A stretch of DNA of 64,000 nucleotides from Candidatus Bathyarchaeia archaeon (GCA_038873195.1 JAVZEV010000001.1:1082490-1146489); one strand, 5' to 3'. Counted from the first letter of the stretch, positions 8,694-18,405 are shown. The notes: generated by a model not told the origin, from the sequence alone. A program made the numbers and translations.

Positions 8694-11600
8694 TTGAATG
8701 GTCCAATGAGCGAAGCTTATCGGCAATACATGGAGACTTTAGAAAGTAAACTAAACCAACTATACACCATAAGCGAAAAAGCCAGAGCAAAAGGTCTTGA
8801 CCCAACATTAAAACCCGAGTGCATAATTGCTAAAGATTTAGCCGATCTTGTAGAAGGTCTTGTTGGACCGAAAGGTGTTGCAGAAAGTATAAGAGAGTTA
8901 AGCAAAAGGCTACCAAGGGAAGAGATAGCGTTCAAAATCGCTGAAGAAATCGTTTATGGCAAATTTGGGCATATGGAAGCTGAAGCAGCAGCGGAGCAAT
9001 CAATACGCACCGCACTTGCAATTCTAACAGAAGGGCTGACAGCCGCGCCTCTTCAAGGGGTAGCAAAAGTAAAAATTAAAACAAACCGTGATCGAACACA
9101 ATATCTCGCAATCTATTTTGCCGGTCCCATCAGATCAGCAGGTGGAACAGACCAAGCTCTTACACTAGTTGTTGGAGACTTTGTGCGGCGATTGTTGGGT
9201 CTTGACCGTTATAAGCCTACAGAAGAAGAGATTTTACGTTTCATTGAGGAAGTTAGACTCTATGAACGTTCTGTAAGCCGCTTTCAATTTCATGTTTCAG
9301 ATGATGAATTGCGTAAGGCGCTTCAGTGGCTTCCAGTTGAAGTAACGGGCACGGAATCCGATCCTGTGGAAGTTTCTTCTTTTAGGAATCTTCCGCGGGT
9401 AGAGACTAACCGTGTAAGAGGTGGTGCATTAAGGGTTGTGAATGATGGTGTGGTTGGGCGTGCGCTTAAAGTCTTAACGATAATTGAGAAGCTTGGGATT
9501 CAAGGGTGGGATTGGCTTAAGGAGTTTCGTAAGAAATCTGAGAAAAAGTCTGCAGGGTTTATGGATGATGTTATTGCTGGGCGTCCAATCTTTTCATTTC
9601 CGTCGAGGCGTGGAGGGTTTCGTTTAAGATATGGTAGAGCTCGGAACACTGGTTTGTCTGCTGTGGGCATTCATCCTGCGACTATGCTAGTTCTTCAAGG
9701 TTTTCTGGCGGCTGGCACTCAACTTCGTTTGGAACTTCCCGGAAAAGGCGGCATTGCTGTTCCTGTGGATACTGTGGAGCCGCCTATTGTTCGGTTGAAA
9801 AATGGGTCTGTTATTCGAGTTACTCTTGAAAATTTCAATGCTATAAAAGGCGAAATAGAAAAAATTCTGTTTTTAGGAGACATGTTGATTGGTTATGGCG
9901 ATTTCTTGTATAGCAGTAAATCTCTTGCGCCTTCTGGATACGTTGAAGAGTGGTGGGTTGAAGATTTACGGAAAGCGATTTCAGAGCAATTTAATGGAAA
10001 TTTGGAGGTTATAACAGAAACTACGAAGATTCCATTTGAGAGGTTAACTGCTTTCTTGGCAGATCCGTTCTTTTACAAGCCCGATGTTAAGGAAGCTATT
10101 GTATTATCACTAGCTTTACGCGTACCCCTACACCCGTCTTTTACATTCTTCTGGCCGTACCTTTCTTCAGTTGAAGAGCTTAAACTATTAAGAAACTGGC
10201 TTCATAATGCAGAAGTACAATTTGAAAATAGCGTTTGCTGCGAAATTGTTGGAGAAATTGAGGCAAATGTCAAGCAAGCGTTGGAAACAATCTGTTTGCC
10301 ACATGAAGTTTTCAATAGCAAGATTCACATTAAAGATGAAGATGCCCATGCGTTTGCGTTTTGTCTTGGCTATGGGAAATCTTTCGATGAGAATTTTTCA
10401 TCCACGCAAACTATTCTCGGTGTGATTAAGTTACTCTCTGGCGTGGAAGTACGGGAAAAAGCTCCAACTCTCGTTGGTGCTAGGATGGGAAGACCCGAAA
10501 AAGCGAAAAGGCGGGAGATGAAACCTCTTGTCCACGTTCTTTTTCCTATAGGTTTGTCTGGTGGTTCTCAACGAGACATAGTTGAAGCGGCAAAAAAGGA
10601 ACCAGCATTTGTAGAAGTTGTCAAGCGTAAATGTCCTGTTTGCAAGACTTTCACATTTAGGATTATTTGTCCGGTATGCGGCTCTGAAACCATTCTCGAG
10701 AAAAGTTGTCCCAGATGCGGGAGAACTTTGAATGCAGAAGAATGTCCATCCTGTAAAGTGCTCGTGCAGTTCTATCAAAAGCAAGTAATTAACTTTAGAG
10801 AAATGCTTGAAGGCGCGTGTAGTCGTCTAGGTGTTTCCACACCCAAAATATTGAAATGCGTCAAAGGTTTAACGAATGAGAAAAAGGTTCCAGAAATCCT
10901 TGAAAAGGGCGTTTTGCGTGCAAGACATGGGTTGTCAGTCTACAAGGATGGAACAATTCGTTTTGATGTTACAAACGCTCCTTTGACGCATTTCAAACCT
11001 TCTGAAATTGGCGTTTCTGTGGAAAGGCTTAGGCAATTGGGCTACACTCACGCAGTTGATGGTGCAGAATTAACCGAGCCAAATCAAGTGTGCGAATTGA
11101 AACTTCAAGATGTTATAGTTCCGGTGAAATGTGCGGAGTACTTTGTGCATGTTGCAGACTTTATTGATGAGCTCTTAACGAAAGTCTATGGGCTTTCGCC
11201 TTACTATAACGTTAAGCGAGTGGAAGACCTTGTTGGACATTTAGTTGCAGGTCTAGCTCCACATACTTCTGTCAGTATTATAGGGCGCATTTTAGGCTTT
11301 ACCAACTTAAACGTGTGTTATGCGCATCCAATCTGGCATTCAGCCAAGCGTAGAGACTGCGACGGCGACGAAGACGCTTTAATGCTTGCTTTGGACACTC
11401 TGCTCAATTTTTCCAGAGAGTATTTGCCCGCGCAGATAGGCGGAATAATGGATGCTCCACTGCTTCTTATTCCAATTGTTAATCCACAAGAAGTGCAAAG
11501 GCAAGCGCACGATGTGGATGTCGCTAAAGCTTACCCCCTAGAATTTTATGAAAAAACATGGGAACATACAGAGGCTAGACAAGTAAGCCACCTCATTGAC

Positions 11601-12110
11601 ATCATCGAATACCGTCTTGGTTCAGAGGCACAATTTGAAGGGTTCGGCTTCACGACTCCGGTGTCAAATGTTAACATGGGAAATGTTGATAGTGCGTATA
11701 AATTGTTCAAAACGATGGTTGAAAAACTAAATAGTCAGCTTGAGTTAGCTGAGAAAATTGAGGCTGTGGATGCTAGGAAGGTAGCCTTAAAGGTTTTAAC
11801 TAAACATTTTATTCGAGATATTGCTGGAAACTTACGTGCTTTCTCGACACAAGGTTTCAGATGCAAATCGTGCAACAAGCATTTTCGACGGTTGCCTCTT
11901 CGCGGTAAGTGCCCCTCTTGTGGAGGGCAATTAACTCTCACTGTCTATCGTGGTGGAATTGAGAAGTATCTTGAGGCAGCGGAGCACCTTGTCAAGAAGT
12001 ATCGGTTGCCGCGGTATTATTCTCAGAGAATTTCACTTGTAAGAGAGGAAATTAACGCTTTGTTTAAGGGGCAAAAGCCAAAGCAGATAAGCCTAATGGA
12101 TTTTGCTTAA
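8694..12110 (+). CDS. polC: DNA polymerase II (PolD) large subunit DP2
   Basis: Catalytic subunit of the archaeal family D replicative polymerase. At 1138 residues it is normal for an intein-free DP2. The N-terminal domain contains 'GPIRSAGGTDQAL'. A Cys-rich segment near residues 645-690 has several CxxC pairs. The catalytic motif 'RRDCDGDEDALML' lies near residue 890, and a final zinc finger 'CKSCNKHF...CPSCGGQ' near 1060-1080. The C-terminal tail 'QISLMDFA' fits a PIP box for PCNA. TTG 8694 is chosen because GGGAGA lies 4 nt upstream; ATG 8706 is too far from it. The small subunit DP1 is not in the window. Confidence 0.95.
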   Translation: MNGPMSEAYRQYMETLESKLNQLYTISEKARAKGLDPTLKPECIIAKDLADLVEGLVGPKGVAESIRELSKRLPREEIAFKIAEEIVYGKFGHMEAEAAAEQSIRTALAILTEGLTAAPLQGVAKVKIKTNRDRTQYLAIYFAGPIRSAGGTDQALTLVVGDFVRRLLGLDRYKPTEEEILRFIEEVRLYERSVSRFQFHVSDDELRKALQWLPVEVTGTESDPVEVSSFRNLPRVETNRVRGGALRVVNDGVVGRALKVLTIIEKLGIQGWDWLKEFRKKSEKKSAGFMDDVIAGRPIFSFPSRRGGFRLRYGRARNTGLSAVGIHPATMLVLQGFLAAGTQLRLELPGKGGIAVPVDTVEPPIVRLKNGSVIRVTLENFNAIKGEIEKILFLGDMLIGYGDFLYSSKSLAPSGYVEEWWVEDLRKAISEQFNGNLEVITETTKIPFERLTAFLADPFFYKPDVKEAIVLSLALRVPLHPSFTFFWPYLSSVEELKLLRNWLHNAEVQFENSVCCEIVGEIEANVKQALETICLPHEVFNSKIHIKDEDAHAFAFCLGYGKSFDENFSSTQTILGVIKLLSGVEVREKAPTLVGARMGRPEKAKRREMKPLVHVLFPIGLSGGSQRDIVEAAKKEPAFVEVVKRKCPVCKTFTFRIICPVCGSETILEKSCPRCGRTLNAEECPSCKVLVQFYQKQVINFREMLEGACSRLGVSTPKILKCVKGLTNEKKVPEILEKGVLRARHGLSVYKDGTIRFDVTNAPLTHFKPSEIGVSVERLRQLGYTHAVDGAELTEPNQVCELKLQDVIVPVKCAEYFVHVADFIDELLTKVYGLSPYYNVKRVEDLVGHLVAGLAPHTSVSIIGRILGFTNLNVCYAHPIWHSAKRRDCDGDEDALMLALDTLLNFSREYLPAQIGGIMDAPLLLIPIVNPQEVQRQAHDVDVAKAYPLEFYEKTWEHTEARQVSHLIDIIEYRLGSEAQFEGFGFTTPVSNVNMGNVDSAYKLFKTMVEKLNSQLELAEKIEAVDARKVALKVLTKHFIRDIAGNLRAFSTQGFRCKSCNKHFRRLPLRGKCPSCGGQLTLTVYRGGIEKYLEAAEHLVKKYRLPRYYSQRISLVREEINALFKGQKPKQISLMDFA

Positions 12111-12153
12111 GAAACTTTTTCTATTTTAACGGCGTAATTAATATGCGGTGGAC

Positions 12154-12426
12154 ATGCTAAAAGAGATTTATCATCCTAATGCCTACTTGACACGTATAAG
12201 AAACGTCAAGCTTGGGCTTAAAGCTAGAACACGAATTTTGAATACTCTTGAGGGGCGTTCCCTCGACGTTAGAGCCATTATGAAAGAGGCGGGAATGCGT
12301 TATGGTGTTGTTATGCATCATTTGAAGCTTCTTGAGGTTGAAGGGATAGTTGAGAGAAAAGGCAATAAACCGCGCGTTTGGGGTCTCACGGGTTTAGGGC
12401 AGAAGCGATTGGAAAATTTAGGTTAA
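12154..12426 (+). CDS. small winged-helix transcriptional regulator
   Basis: About 90-residue single-domain ArsR-like HTH protein. 'RTRILNTLEGRSLDVRAIMKEAGMRYGVVMHHLKLLEVEGIVERK' gives helix-turn-helix plus wing, split here as helix 1 (RTRILNTL), recognition helix (RYGVVMHHLKLLE) and wing (IVERKGNKPRVWGLT). There are no effector-binding cysteines, so it is not a metal sensor of the classic ArsR type. ATG 12154 is preferred; GTG 12148 adds two residues. It converges on the MazG gene, with 3' ends overlapping by 4 nt. The target is unknown. Confidence 0.75.
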   Translation: MLKEIYHPNAYLTRIRNVKLGLKARTRILNTLEGRSLDVRAIMKEAGMRYGVVMHHLKLLEVEGIVERKGNKPRVWGLTGLGQKRLENLG

Positions 12427-12749
12427 AAAGTGCACTTGCATGGTGTGCGTTTACATTTTGGGCATTGATTAGGATATTTGTTTAGTGCTGCTTGTTCTAG
12501 GTCTACGTTGGCGACGTTTGCGAGTGAAGCTAACCATGCAATGACATCTGCAAATTCGTCTTCTAACGCTTTTTTGTTGTTTGCTTTTAACGCTTCGCCT
12601 AATTCTTTCACTTCGTCTGCAAGCCAATTATATGTTCCATCTATTCCACGTTTGGAATCTCTATGAAAGTATATTTGGCGCATCATTTTTTGAAACCTTG
12701 ATATGTGCAAAATTTTTTCACCTTGGTTCACGTAGAGAGCGTTGTTCAT
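12423..12749 (-). CDS. MazG-like nucleotide pyrophosphohydrolase
   Basis: All-alpha NTP pyrophosphatase domain of the MazG type, likely cleaning noncanonical or stress nucleotides. The metal-binding pattern is visible as 'DEVKELGEAL' followed by 'EDEFADVIAWLASLA' (ExxE...ExxD). 'YFHRDSKRGI' is typical of archaeal members. The C-terminus carries a CxxC...CxC zinc-knuckle ('CPKCKRTPCKC'). The 108-residue frame probably starts nearer 'MMRQIYFHRD', about 20 residues in, because the first part has no family counterpart that I recall. Single-domain size is normal. Confidence 0.78.
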   Translation of the reverse strand: MNNALYVNQGEKILHISRFQKMMRQIYFHRDSKRGIDGTYNWLADEVKELGEALKANNKKALEDEFADVIAWLASLANVANVDLEQAALNKYPNQCPKCKRTPCKCTF

Positions 12750-12819
12750 TTATTAAAATAGAGAAGATGAAATTATTATAGATAAAATTAGTGTAGGCTT
12801 AATTGAGGTTAAAGTGTTA

Positions 12820-13317
12820 ATGTCTATCACTATTCGTAAATACCGAGATACTGACCGAGAAGAATGCCGCTCTTTATGGCGCGAATTAATAGAATGGCAT
12901 CGTGAAATTTACCAAGATTCCACAATCGGTGGAGAGCATCCAAAAGACTATTTTGATAAATATCTTACAAAGTTTGGATGCGAGCAGCTTTGGGTGGCGG
13001 TTGCTGTTTCTAAAGTGGTTGGGCTTGTAGGATTGATTGTTGAAGGGAATGAGGCGGAAATAGAGCCCCTCATTGTTAGTAGAAGTTATCGTGGCAAGGG
13101 AATTGGAAGAAAACTAGTAGAACGGGCTGTTTCGGAAGCGCGATTATTGAGAGTGCGATTTTTATCTGTAAGACCTGTGGCACGAAACATCCAAGCTATT
13201 CGATTCCTTCACAAGCAAGGCTTTCAGAATCTTGGGCATGTTGAGCTCTTCATAGATTTCTCAGAATATGTTTGGAAGCAAAAAGTTGACCTCTTTGGAT
13301 GTTGTTTTAAGTTCTGA
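12820..13317 (+). CDS. GNAT-family N-acetyltransferase
   Basis: Acetyl-CoA-dependent N-acetyltransferase of unknown substrate. The fold is evident from 'ITIRKYRDTDREECRSLW' (strand 1/helix 1), 'EIEPLIVSRSYRGKGIGRKLVE' (motif A with RGKGIG pyrophosphate loop) and 'NIQAIRFLHKQGF' (motif B). ATG 12820 is chosen because GAGGTT ends 9 nt upstream; GTG 12814 is too close to it. It is a stand-alone gene between MazG and DUF488, both on the opposite strand. No substrate can be inferred. Confidence 0.8.
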   Translation: MSITIRKYRDTDREECRSLWRELIEWHREIYQDSTIGGEHPKDYFDKYLTKFGCEQLWVAVAVSKVVGLVGLIVEGNEAEIEPLIVSRSYRGKGIGRKLVERAVSEARLLRVRFLSVRPVARNIQAIRFLHKQGFQNLGHVELFIDFSEYVWKQKVDLFGCCFKF

Positions 13318-13344
13318 GCGGCTGTGAGTGCCTTTATCGCCAAC

Positions 13345-13785
13345 TTAAACGGTAAGGCTCTTTTGTCCCTTTTCAATGATGTGAATTAGTTTGGCACCTT
13401 TTCTTTCTAAATTTGTGGAGATAAATCGGCGGTGACAATATTTCGGGTTTTTCTCCATGCACATGAGGCAAACACGCTTGCTTGCCGCGAGTCCACAAAG
13501 CTTCTTTATTCCTTTTTTGAAAAGTTTAGTTCGCATGTGCTTTTTGTATCCTCCTTGTCGGTATCCGCCTAATTCATTGCCAAGCCAAATATATTCTATG
13601 CCATGCTCCGAGAGCCACTTTTGCATTTGTTCTTTTTTGAAATGTTCGATTTTTGATGTTGGAAATCTACGGATGTCTATGAGCACTTGAATTTGGTATT
13701 CATTCAGTAATTCGAGAAAAGTGTCTATTGAACGGCTGCTGTGTCCAATAGTCCATACTTGTATTTTCTCTTTTATCATAAGCAT
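13345..13785 (-). CDS. DUF488 family protein
   Basis: Compact 146-residue DUF488 member. Hallmarks are 'VWTIGHSSRSIDTFLELL' at the N-terminus, 'LIDIRRFPTSK', 'WLGNELGG' and the C-terminal Cys-rich 'VCLMCMEKNPKYCHRRFI'. The CxxC and CHR residues are conserved in the family and suggest a metal or redox site; the biochemical role is unknown. It lies 9 nt downstream of glyA on the same strand and is probably co-transcribed with it. Confidence 0.82.
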   Translation of the reverse strand: MLMIKEKIQVWTIGHSSRSIDTFLELLNEYQIQVLIDIRRFPTSKIEHFKKEQMQKWLSEHGIEYIWLGNELGGYRQGGYKKHMRTKLFKKGIKKLCGLAASKRVCLMCMEKNPKYCHRRFISTNLERKGAKLIHIIEKGQKSLTV

Positions 13786-13794
13786 TAAACGCGT

Positions 13795-15132
13795 TTACCG
13801 AATTTTTATGTACTTGTAGGCTTCAGTTGCGTTTTCAAAGCAGTAATGTACTTTTTGGTAGTCTCTTCGAAATTCTGCCACGTCCGTTTTCACTTTTTCT
13901 AAAGGCTCCTTGTCCATTACCACGCGCTTAATGAACTCTGCTATTTCATCCATTTCGGATTCTTTCATTCCAAGTCTTGTAACTTCTGACACGCCCAATC
14001 TTATGCCGCCCGGGTGCATGAAGTGACGTCCTTCTTTGATATCCCATGGTAGCAAGTTTCTATTAATTATGATGTTCGCTTTTTCCAAAGTCTCTTCGAT
14101 TGTTCCGCCGTCTCCTTGTTTCGTTATGTCGATTAGAATCACATGCGACTGCGTGAAACCTTTATGTTCTGCTAATACATTGAAGCCTCTCTCGTAAAGT
14201 GCTTGGGCTAATGCTTTAGCGTTTTTCACTATTTGGCTTGCATATTCCTGTCCGAACTCAAGCATTTCCGCGCATGCTATTGTGACGCCTGCAACTGCAT
14301 GTAAGTGGTGATTGCTTACCATTCCTGGAAATGTTGCACGCTTTATCTTATCGGCATATTTATTCCATGAAAGAACTCCGCCATGTTGTGGTCCAAAGAA
14401 TGTTTTATGTGTGCTTAAGCTTACTACATCTGCGCCCTCTCTAAGTGGGTCTTGGAATTGTTTTCCCGCAATTAATCCTGCTACGTGGGCTGCGTCGTAT
14501 GCTACTGTTCCGCCTACTGAATGAATCATATCTTCCAGTTCCTTAATTGGATGCGGAAATGGAAAAACACTCGCGCCAAACATGACAAGTTTAGGTGGTC
14601 TTCCTTCTGCTGCTAGTTTTTGAATTCTCTCCTTTGCCTTGTCAATATCAATATTTAATTCCTTATAATCCAACGGAAGATACTCAACTACTAGACCGCG
14701 GACAGCTCCAGCTGTTCCTCCCAGCTCCTTCTTGCCTGTCGTGATGTGTCCACCGCACGGAATGGACAAAGCCATCATAGTGTCGCCAGGTTCTGTGAAC
14801 GCGGTATAAACAACCAAGTTTGCTACGACGCCAGAAATGGGTCTGACATCCACAAACTCTGCATCAAAAAGCCTTTTCATAAGTTCAATGCATTTGAATT
14901 CTACTTGGTCAATGAAGCGGCATCCGGCGTACACGCGTTCTCCGGGCCATCCTTCTGCGTAGCGGTTTCCAAAGTCAGACATTATTGCTTCGCGAACGGC
15001 TGGGCTTGGAACATTTTCGCTGGCTATGAGTGGGATACTTTCTTGGAACCATTTGTGATGTTGTTGTAGAAGATTAATCACGTGATTATATTCATCATGT
15101 GGAGTAGTCATCATCAACACCCTTTGCATCAC
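13795..15132 (-). CDS. glyA: serine hydroxymethyltransferase
   Basis: PLP enzyme interconverting serine and glycine with transfer of a one-carbon unit to the pterin carrier. The N-terminus 'SIPLIASENVPSPAVREA', 'GNRYAEGWPGERVYAG', and the PLP lysine in 'STHKTFFGPQHGG' are diagnostic. 'PWDIKEGRHFMHPGGIRLG' closes the C-terminal domain. About 440 residues is normal for the archaeal type. Several starts lie close together: ATG 15132, and ATG 15111, which has AAAGGGTG about 6 nt upstream and may be the true one. It is transcribed divergently from the SecG gene. Confidence 0.94.
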   Translation of the reverse strand: MMQRVLMMTTPHDEYNHVINLLQQHHKWFQESIPLIASENVPSPAVREAIMSDFGNRYAEGWPGERVYAGCRFIDQVEFKCIELMKRLFDAEFVDVRPISGVVANLVVYTAFTEPGDTMMALSIPCGGHITTGKKELGGTAGAVRGLVVEYLPLDYKELNIDIDKAKERIQKLAAEGRPPKLVMFGASVFPFPHPIKELEDMIHSVGGTVAYDAAHVAGLIAGKQFQDPLREGADVVSLSTHKTFFGPQHGGVLSWNKYADKIKRATFPGMVSNHHLHAVAGVTIACAEMLEFGQEYASQIVKNAKALAQALYERGFNVLAEHKGFTQSHVILIDITKQGDGGTIEETLEKANIIINRNLLPWDIKEGRHFMHPGGIRLGVSEVTRLGMKESEMDEIAEFIKRVVMDKEPLEKVKTDVAEFRRDYQKVHYCFENATEAYKYIKIR

Positions 15133-15237
15133 AGTATCCTTTACTCACAAATAAAAACTCTTTTGAGACAACATAACATTAATAATAGAGAAACTTGTAA
15201 AGTTACTTACACTCTTGATTGAGAAAGGTTGGCTCAG

Positions 15238-15408
15238 ATGAGCAAGAAAAAGAAGAAGAAAGAGTCAGCGCCAATGCCTGCTGCAAGTGCAGGGTTGCTC
15301 CGGTTCTTTGAGGAGGAGACGGAAGGGGTCAAGGTTAAACCTGAGATACTTGTGGCTTTGGCAATAACCTTAATCGTTGTTTGTGTTTTGGCAAATGTCT
15401 TTTTCTAA
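15238..15408 (+). CDS. preprotein translocase subunit SecG/Sec61-beta
   Basis: A 56-residue tail-anchored protein. It begins 'MSKKKKKKESAPMPAAS', continues 'GLLRFFEEETEGVKVKPE' and ends with one membrane helix 'ILVALAITLIVVCVLANVF'. Lys-rich N-terminus, 'AGLxRFFEEE...VKPE' and a single C-terminal helix are characteristic of the archaeal Sec61-beta subunit of the SecYE channel. ATG is at 15238 and the stop ends at 15408. Its short length makes it easy to miss. It is monocistronic, divergent from glyA and convergent with the LSm-like gene. Confidence 0.9.
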   Translation: MSKKKKKKESAPMPAASAGLLRFFEEETEGVKVKPEILVALAITLIVVCVLANVFF

Positions 15409-15418
15409 AAGTGCCATT

Positions 15419-15706
15419 CTAGCGTCGAGAAGGCGGATGTAAAACTTCTATTCGTTGAACAGAGTTAAGGTGAACGAATATTTCGCTTCTTTCTTCCCTT
15501 CCTGCGACTTGTGGTATGGGTTGCGCGATTGTTGCACGTAATATTATAGCTTCTGCATCGGAAAGCCATATCCCCGCGGGTTCACGCGTAATTGCTGCTA
15601 ATGTCCCCTCAAAGCCATATGCTGGGTCTAAAATTACACGTATTTGTTTACCCAGATTTTTCTCGAGCATGTGAAATATGGTTGGAGGGACGTTTTGTTC
15701 TGGCAT
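15419..15706 (-). CDS. LSm/Sm-like small RNA-binding protein
   Basis: 95-residue protein that reads like an Sm fold: an N-terminal helix ('PPTIFHMLEKNLGKQ'), then 'RVILDPAYGFEGTLAAI' corresponding to Sm1 strands, an acidic-aromatic 'IWLSDAEAI' segment, and a final strand 'EIFVHLNSVQRIEVL' corresponding to Sm2. The match is by pattern, not by an unmistakable signature, so the call is tentative. It converges on the SecG gene with 10 nt between ends. If it is an LSm protein it would bind U-rich RNA as a ring. Confidence 0.5.
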   Translation of the reverse strand: MPEQNVPPTIFHMLEKNLGKQIRVILDPAYGFEGTLAAITREPAGIWLSDAEAIILRATIAQPIPQVAGREERSEIFVHLNSVQRIEVLHPPSRR

Positions 15707-15875
15707 AAGGTTCGCAAAATCCTATAATAGATATTTGGTAAATAAAACCGTTGCCCCTAATGAGGCAATGTTCACTCACCGTTTTCGCCATGATAGCCTT
15801 TTGATTTATGTGTTCCCATTTTTTCAGTGTTTATGTAAAAATTTTGGGTCTCTCTTGTGAATGATTATTCCTAAG

Positions 15876-15928
15876 AGTGTCTTAACTCTCCGTGGTGATT
15901 ATGCGGAGCTTCGCGACACTTTAAAATA
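15876..15928 (+). promoter_or_regulatory. nested inverted repeats and TATA element upstream of DUF2070
   Basis: Outer arms AGTGTC (15876-15881) and GACACT (15915-15920) enclose inner arms CTCCG (15888-15892) and CGGAG (15904-15908), so the segment can fold as a two-step hairpin. A TATA-like TTTAAAATA at 15920-15928 follows directly, placing transcription start near 15950 and the TTG start at 15954 on an almost leaderless mRNA. The hairpin then lies upstream of the promoter, so it is either an operator in DNA or part of a separate transcript. A second small hairpin, TTGCC/GGCAA, lies near 15763-15780. Confidence 0.4.
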
Positions 15929-15953
15929 TGCCTAATAATGTTTCATAGGAAAT

Positions 15954-17789
15954 TTGAACGAGAGGATGATTGTGGCAAGCAGCGACCCATTAACTATATC
16001 CATGGACAAGGCGGTTAAGCATTATTCTTCGTTGTTTAAGCTTCCGCCTTATGGAAAGATGGTTTTGCTTCTTGCCTTGCTTTGCATGGGCAGTGGTATA
16101 TTTTCTGCAATTATCCTTTTTCCTTCTCTTTACGGATTAATAATGGGAATGCTTCTCGGCATTTCTTTATTACTTACGAACATCGTTCTTGACCATGTTA
16201 TAAGCGCTCTAATTTTGAAAGGCGACCCCATTTACGATTTGAGAAGAACTACTGGACTTTCACTTTTCAGTTGGGTTTTCTGGCTTTTTTTCATTTTTAC
16301 AGGAGCTATTGTCGCTGTCTGGTTTGGTTCAATTTGGTGGATTAGATTATGCCTTTTGGGATTTTCTGCCGTGCTTATCTTTCGGTTAACGGTTCTTAAC
16401 GCGACATCATTCAAAAGTTACAGCAAACTCCTCGCAGCTTCTTTCCTTCAACCAATCCCTTGCGTACTTCAATTGATGATAATTTGGACGAAACTTGATT
16501 ATCTCTTCTTTTTGTTGTTTTTAGTGTTCGCGTGTGTTGTAAGCATTATTTCAAGTTGGCTTTTCCTTTCCCCTTTGAATCGTGTAGGCGAAAAAACGCT
16601 TAAAGTTCCTTCCTTATCTCTTTTAAAGGCTTTCTTGTTGAATTGGGTTGCGGACTTAAATGCCCCGTTTGAAAGTTTTCTTGAACAGCTGGGTGAAGAA
16701 CAAAACGTGGAAGTTTCTCTCATAAAATTTGATTCCGCCAAACCCAAAGCAGTAATTGCCGTGCCATCTATTCATCCTGGGCCCTTCAAAAACATTGGAA
16801 GCAGCCCTCTGCCCTCGATGCTTAAAACATCATTAGAAAATGCGCTGAAGTGTGTCGCATGCATCCCCCATGGATTGCTTGGGCACGAGTTTGACTTGGC
16901 TTCGCAGTCTCAAAACCAAAAAGTAATCAGTCAAGTTATTGACTCACTAAACTTTGAGGGTTCAGAGGCAAAAGCAACGCCATTTGTTAAAGTTAGTAAT
17001 GGCATAGCCACGGCGTGTTGCCAAATTTTCGGTAAATCAGCTTTCATCTCTTTCAGTCTTGCACCTGGAACCACTGAAGATTTTCCTCAAGAATTGGGTT
17101 CTTTTGTTAGTCAAGAAGCAGAAAGACATGGAATAGCATGCTATACGGTTGTTAACGCCCATAATAGTATCAACGGAAATGCAGGTACAGAAGAAGTCTT
17201 AAGGTCATTGAAAGCTGTCGCGGTGGAATGCTTAGAAAAAGCGGTTTCCCTCAAACAGTTACCTTTCGAAGTCGGCATAGCCACTGTTCAGCCTAAAGAA
17301 TTCAGTCTCAGAGATGGCATGGGACCGGGAGGAATCACCGCCTTGGTTGTCAAAGTGGGAGTTCAAAAGACTGCTTACTTAGTCATTGACGGCAACAACA
17401 TGGTCACTGGGTTACGTGAAAAAATCCTCTCTGCCCTATCTTCTATAGGAATAAATGAAGGCGAAATCTTCACAACAGATACACATTTAGTAAATGCTAT
17501 AGTGCTAGTTGAACGCGGATATCACCCTATCGGCGAGGTTATAGACCACGAAAAACTCATTGAGTATATAAAAGAGGCCATAGTTGCTGCCACATCAAAT
17601 TTAGAACGCGTTAAAGTTGCATGCCGTAAAGTGGAAATCCACAACGTTAAAGTTATAGGAGAAAAAGCACTAGAAACCCTCTGTCTTCTTATAGATAAGG
17701 CTAAACGAAGAGCAAAGAGAATAGTTGCCCCAGTTTTTGTGTCAAGCGGCATCATTTTAATGTTGTTTTTGGTGTTTTTTCTAAGCTAA
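15954..17789 (+). CDS. DUF2070 family multi-spanning membrane protein
   Basis: 611-residue archaeal membrane protein of the DUF2070 family. About seven N-terminal hydrophobic helices (residues 35-215) precede a long soluble domain, and one C-terminal helix ends the protein ('[17 protein letters not shown]'). The soluble part carries the conserved '[18 protein letters not shown]', '[15 protein letters not shown]' and 'VNAHNSI' segments, whose His/Asp/Asn residues look like a metal or catalytic site. Function is unknown. The TTG start at 15954 agrees with a TATA at 15920-15928; ATG 15966 is possible. It precedes the oxidoreductase operon but is separated from it by a 52-nt gap. Confidence 0.82.
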   Translation: MNERMIVASSDPLTISMDKAVKHYSSLFKLPPYGKMVLLLALLCMGSGIFSAIILFPSLYGLIMGMLLGISLLLTNIVLDHVISALILKGDPIYDLRRTTGLSLFSWVFWLFFIFTGAIVAVWFGSIWWIRLCLLGFSAVLIFRLTVLNATSFKSYSKLLAASFLQPIPCVLQLMIIWTKLDYLFFLLFLVFACVVSIISSWLFLSPLNRVGEKTLKVPSLSLLKAFLLNWVADLNAPFESFLEQLGEEQNVEVSLIKFDSAKPKAVIAVPSIHPGPFKNIGSSPLPSMLKTSLENALKCVACIPHGLLGHEFDLASQSQNQKVISQVIDSLNFEGSEAKATPFVKVSNGIATACCQIFGKSAFISFSLAPGTTEDFPQELGSFVSQEAERHGIACYTVVNAHNSINGNAGTEEVLRSLKAVAVECLEKAVSLKQLPFEVGIATVQPKEFSLRDGMGPGGITALVVKVGVQKTAYLVIDGNNMVTGLREKILSALSSIGINEGEIFTTDTHLVNAIVLVERGYHPIGEVIDHEKLIEYIKEAIVAATSNLERVKVACRKVEIHNVKVIGEKALETLCLLIDKAKRRAKRIVAPVFVSSGIILMLFLVFFLS

Positions 17790-17841
17790 ACTAATAAGTC
17801 TGAAACAAACTCTTCTCTCTTCTCAATGGAAGGAAAGAGCC

Positions 17842-18399
17842 GTGCTTAAGGAAATCAGAATTCATGGGCGCGGAGGACAAGGCAGCGTAACAGCAGCAGA
17901 GTTGTTGGCGCATGCCGCTTTTATTGAGGGCAAATGGGTTCAAGCTTTTCCCTATTTTGGAGCAGAACGACGTGGCGCTCCAGTCAAAGCCTTTGCAAGG
18001 ATAAGTGACGAATCAATTCTTATACATAGTCAAGTGTACAATCCCGATTATGTAATTGTGCTTGACCCTGCAATTTACAAAACTGTGGATGTAACTGAAG
18101 GATTGAAGAAAGATGGGGTAATAATCCTAAACACGACAAAGCACCCTGATGAAACTGGAATAAAAAATTATAAGGTTGCAACTGTTGACGCAACAGGAAT
18201 CGCCCTCGAACTAAATCTCCTAGTCGCTGGTTCGCCCGTGGTTAACACGTCGATAATAGGTGCTTTCGCTAAGGCCACCGAAGAAGTTAAACTGGAAAGT
18301 GTCGTGAAAGCCATAAAAGAAACTTGGTCAGGCGCAGCTGGAGAAAAGAATTCTCGGGCTGCAGAATTGGCTTATGAGCGTCTAATAAAAGGATGGTGA
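17842..18399 (+). CDS. porG: 2-oxoacid:ferredoxin oxidoreductase gamma subunit (pyruvate type likely)
   Basis: First gene of a four-gene operon for CoA-dependent oxidation of pyruvate or a related 2-oxoacid to acyl-CoA, CO2 and reduced ferredoxin. '[19 protein letters not shown]' is the signature N-terminal segment, and '[16 protein letters not shown]' follows. The length of 185 is normal. It starts with GTG 17842 after GGAAGGAAAGAG. The delta subunit follows at a 6-nt gap. The four separate subunits are the ancestral archaeal form, unlike fused PFOR. Confidence 0.92.
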   Translation: MLKEIRIHGRGGQGSVTAAELLAHAAFIEGKWVQAFPYFGAERRGAPVKAFARISDESILIHSQVYNPDYVIVLDPAIYKTVDVTEGLKKDGVIILNTTKHPDETGIKNYKVATVDATGIALELNLLVAGSPVVNTSIIGAFAKATEEVKLESVVKAIKETWSGAAGEKNSRAAELAYERLIKGW

Positions 18400-18405
18400 A
18401 AACGC

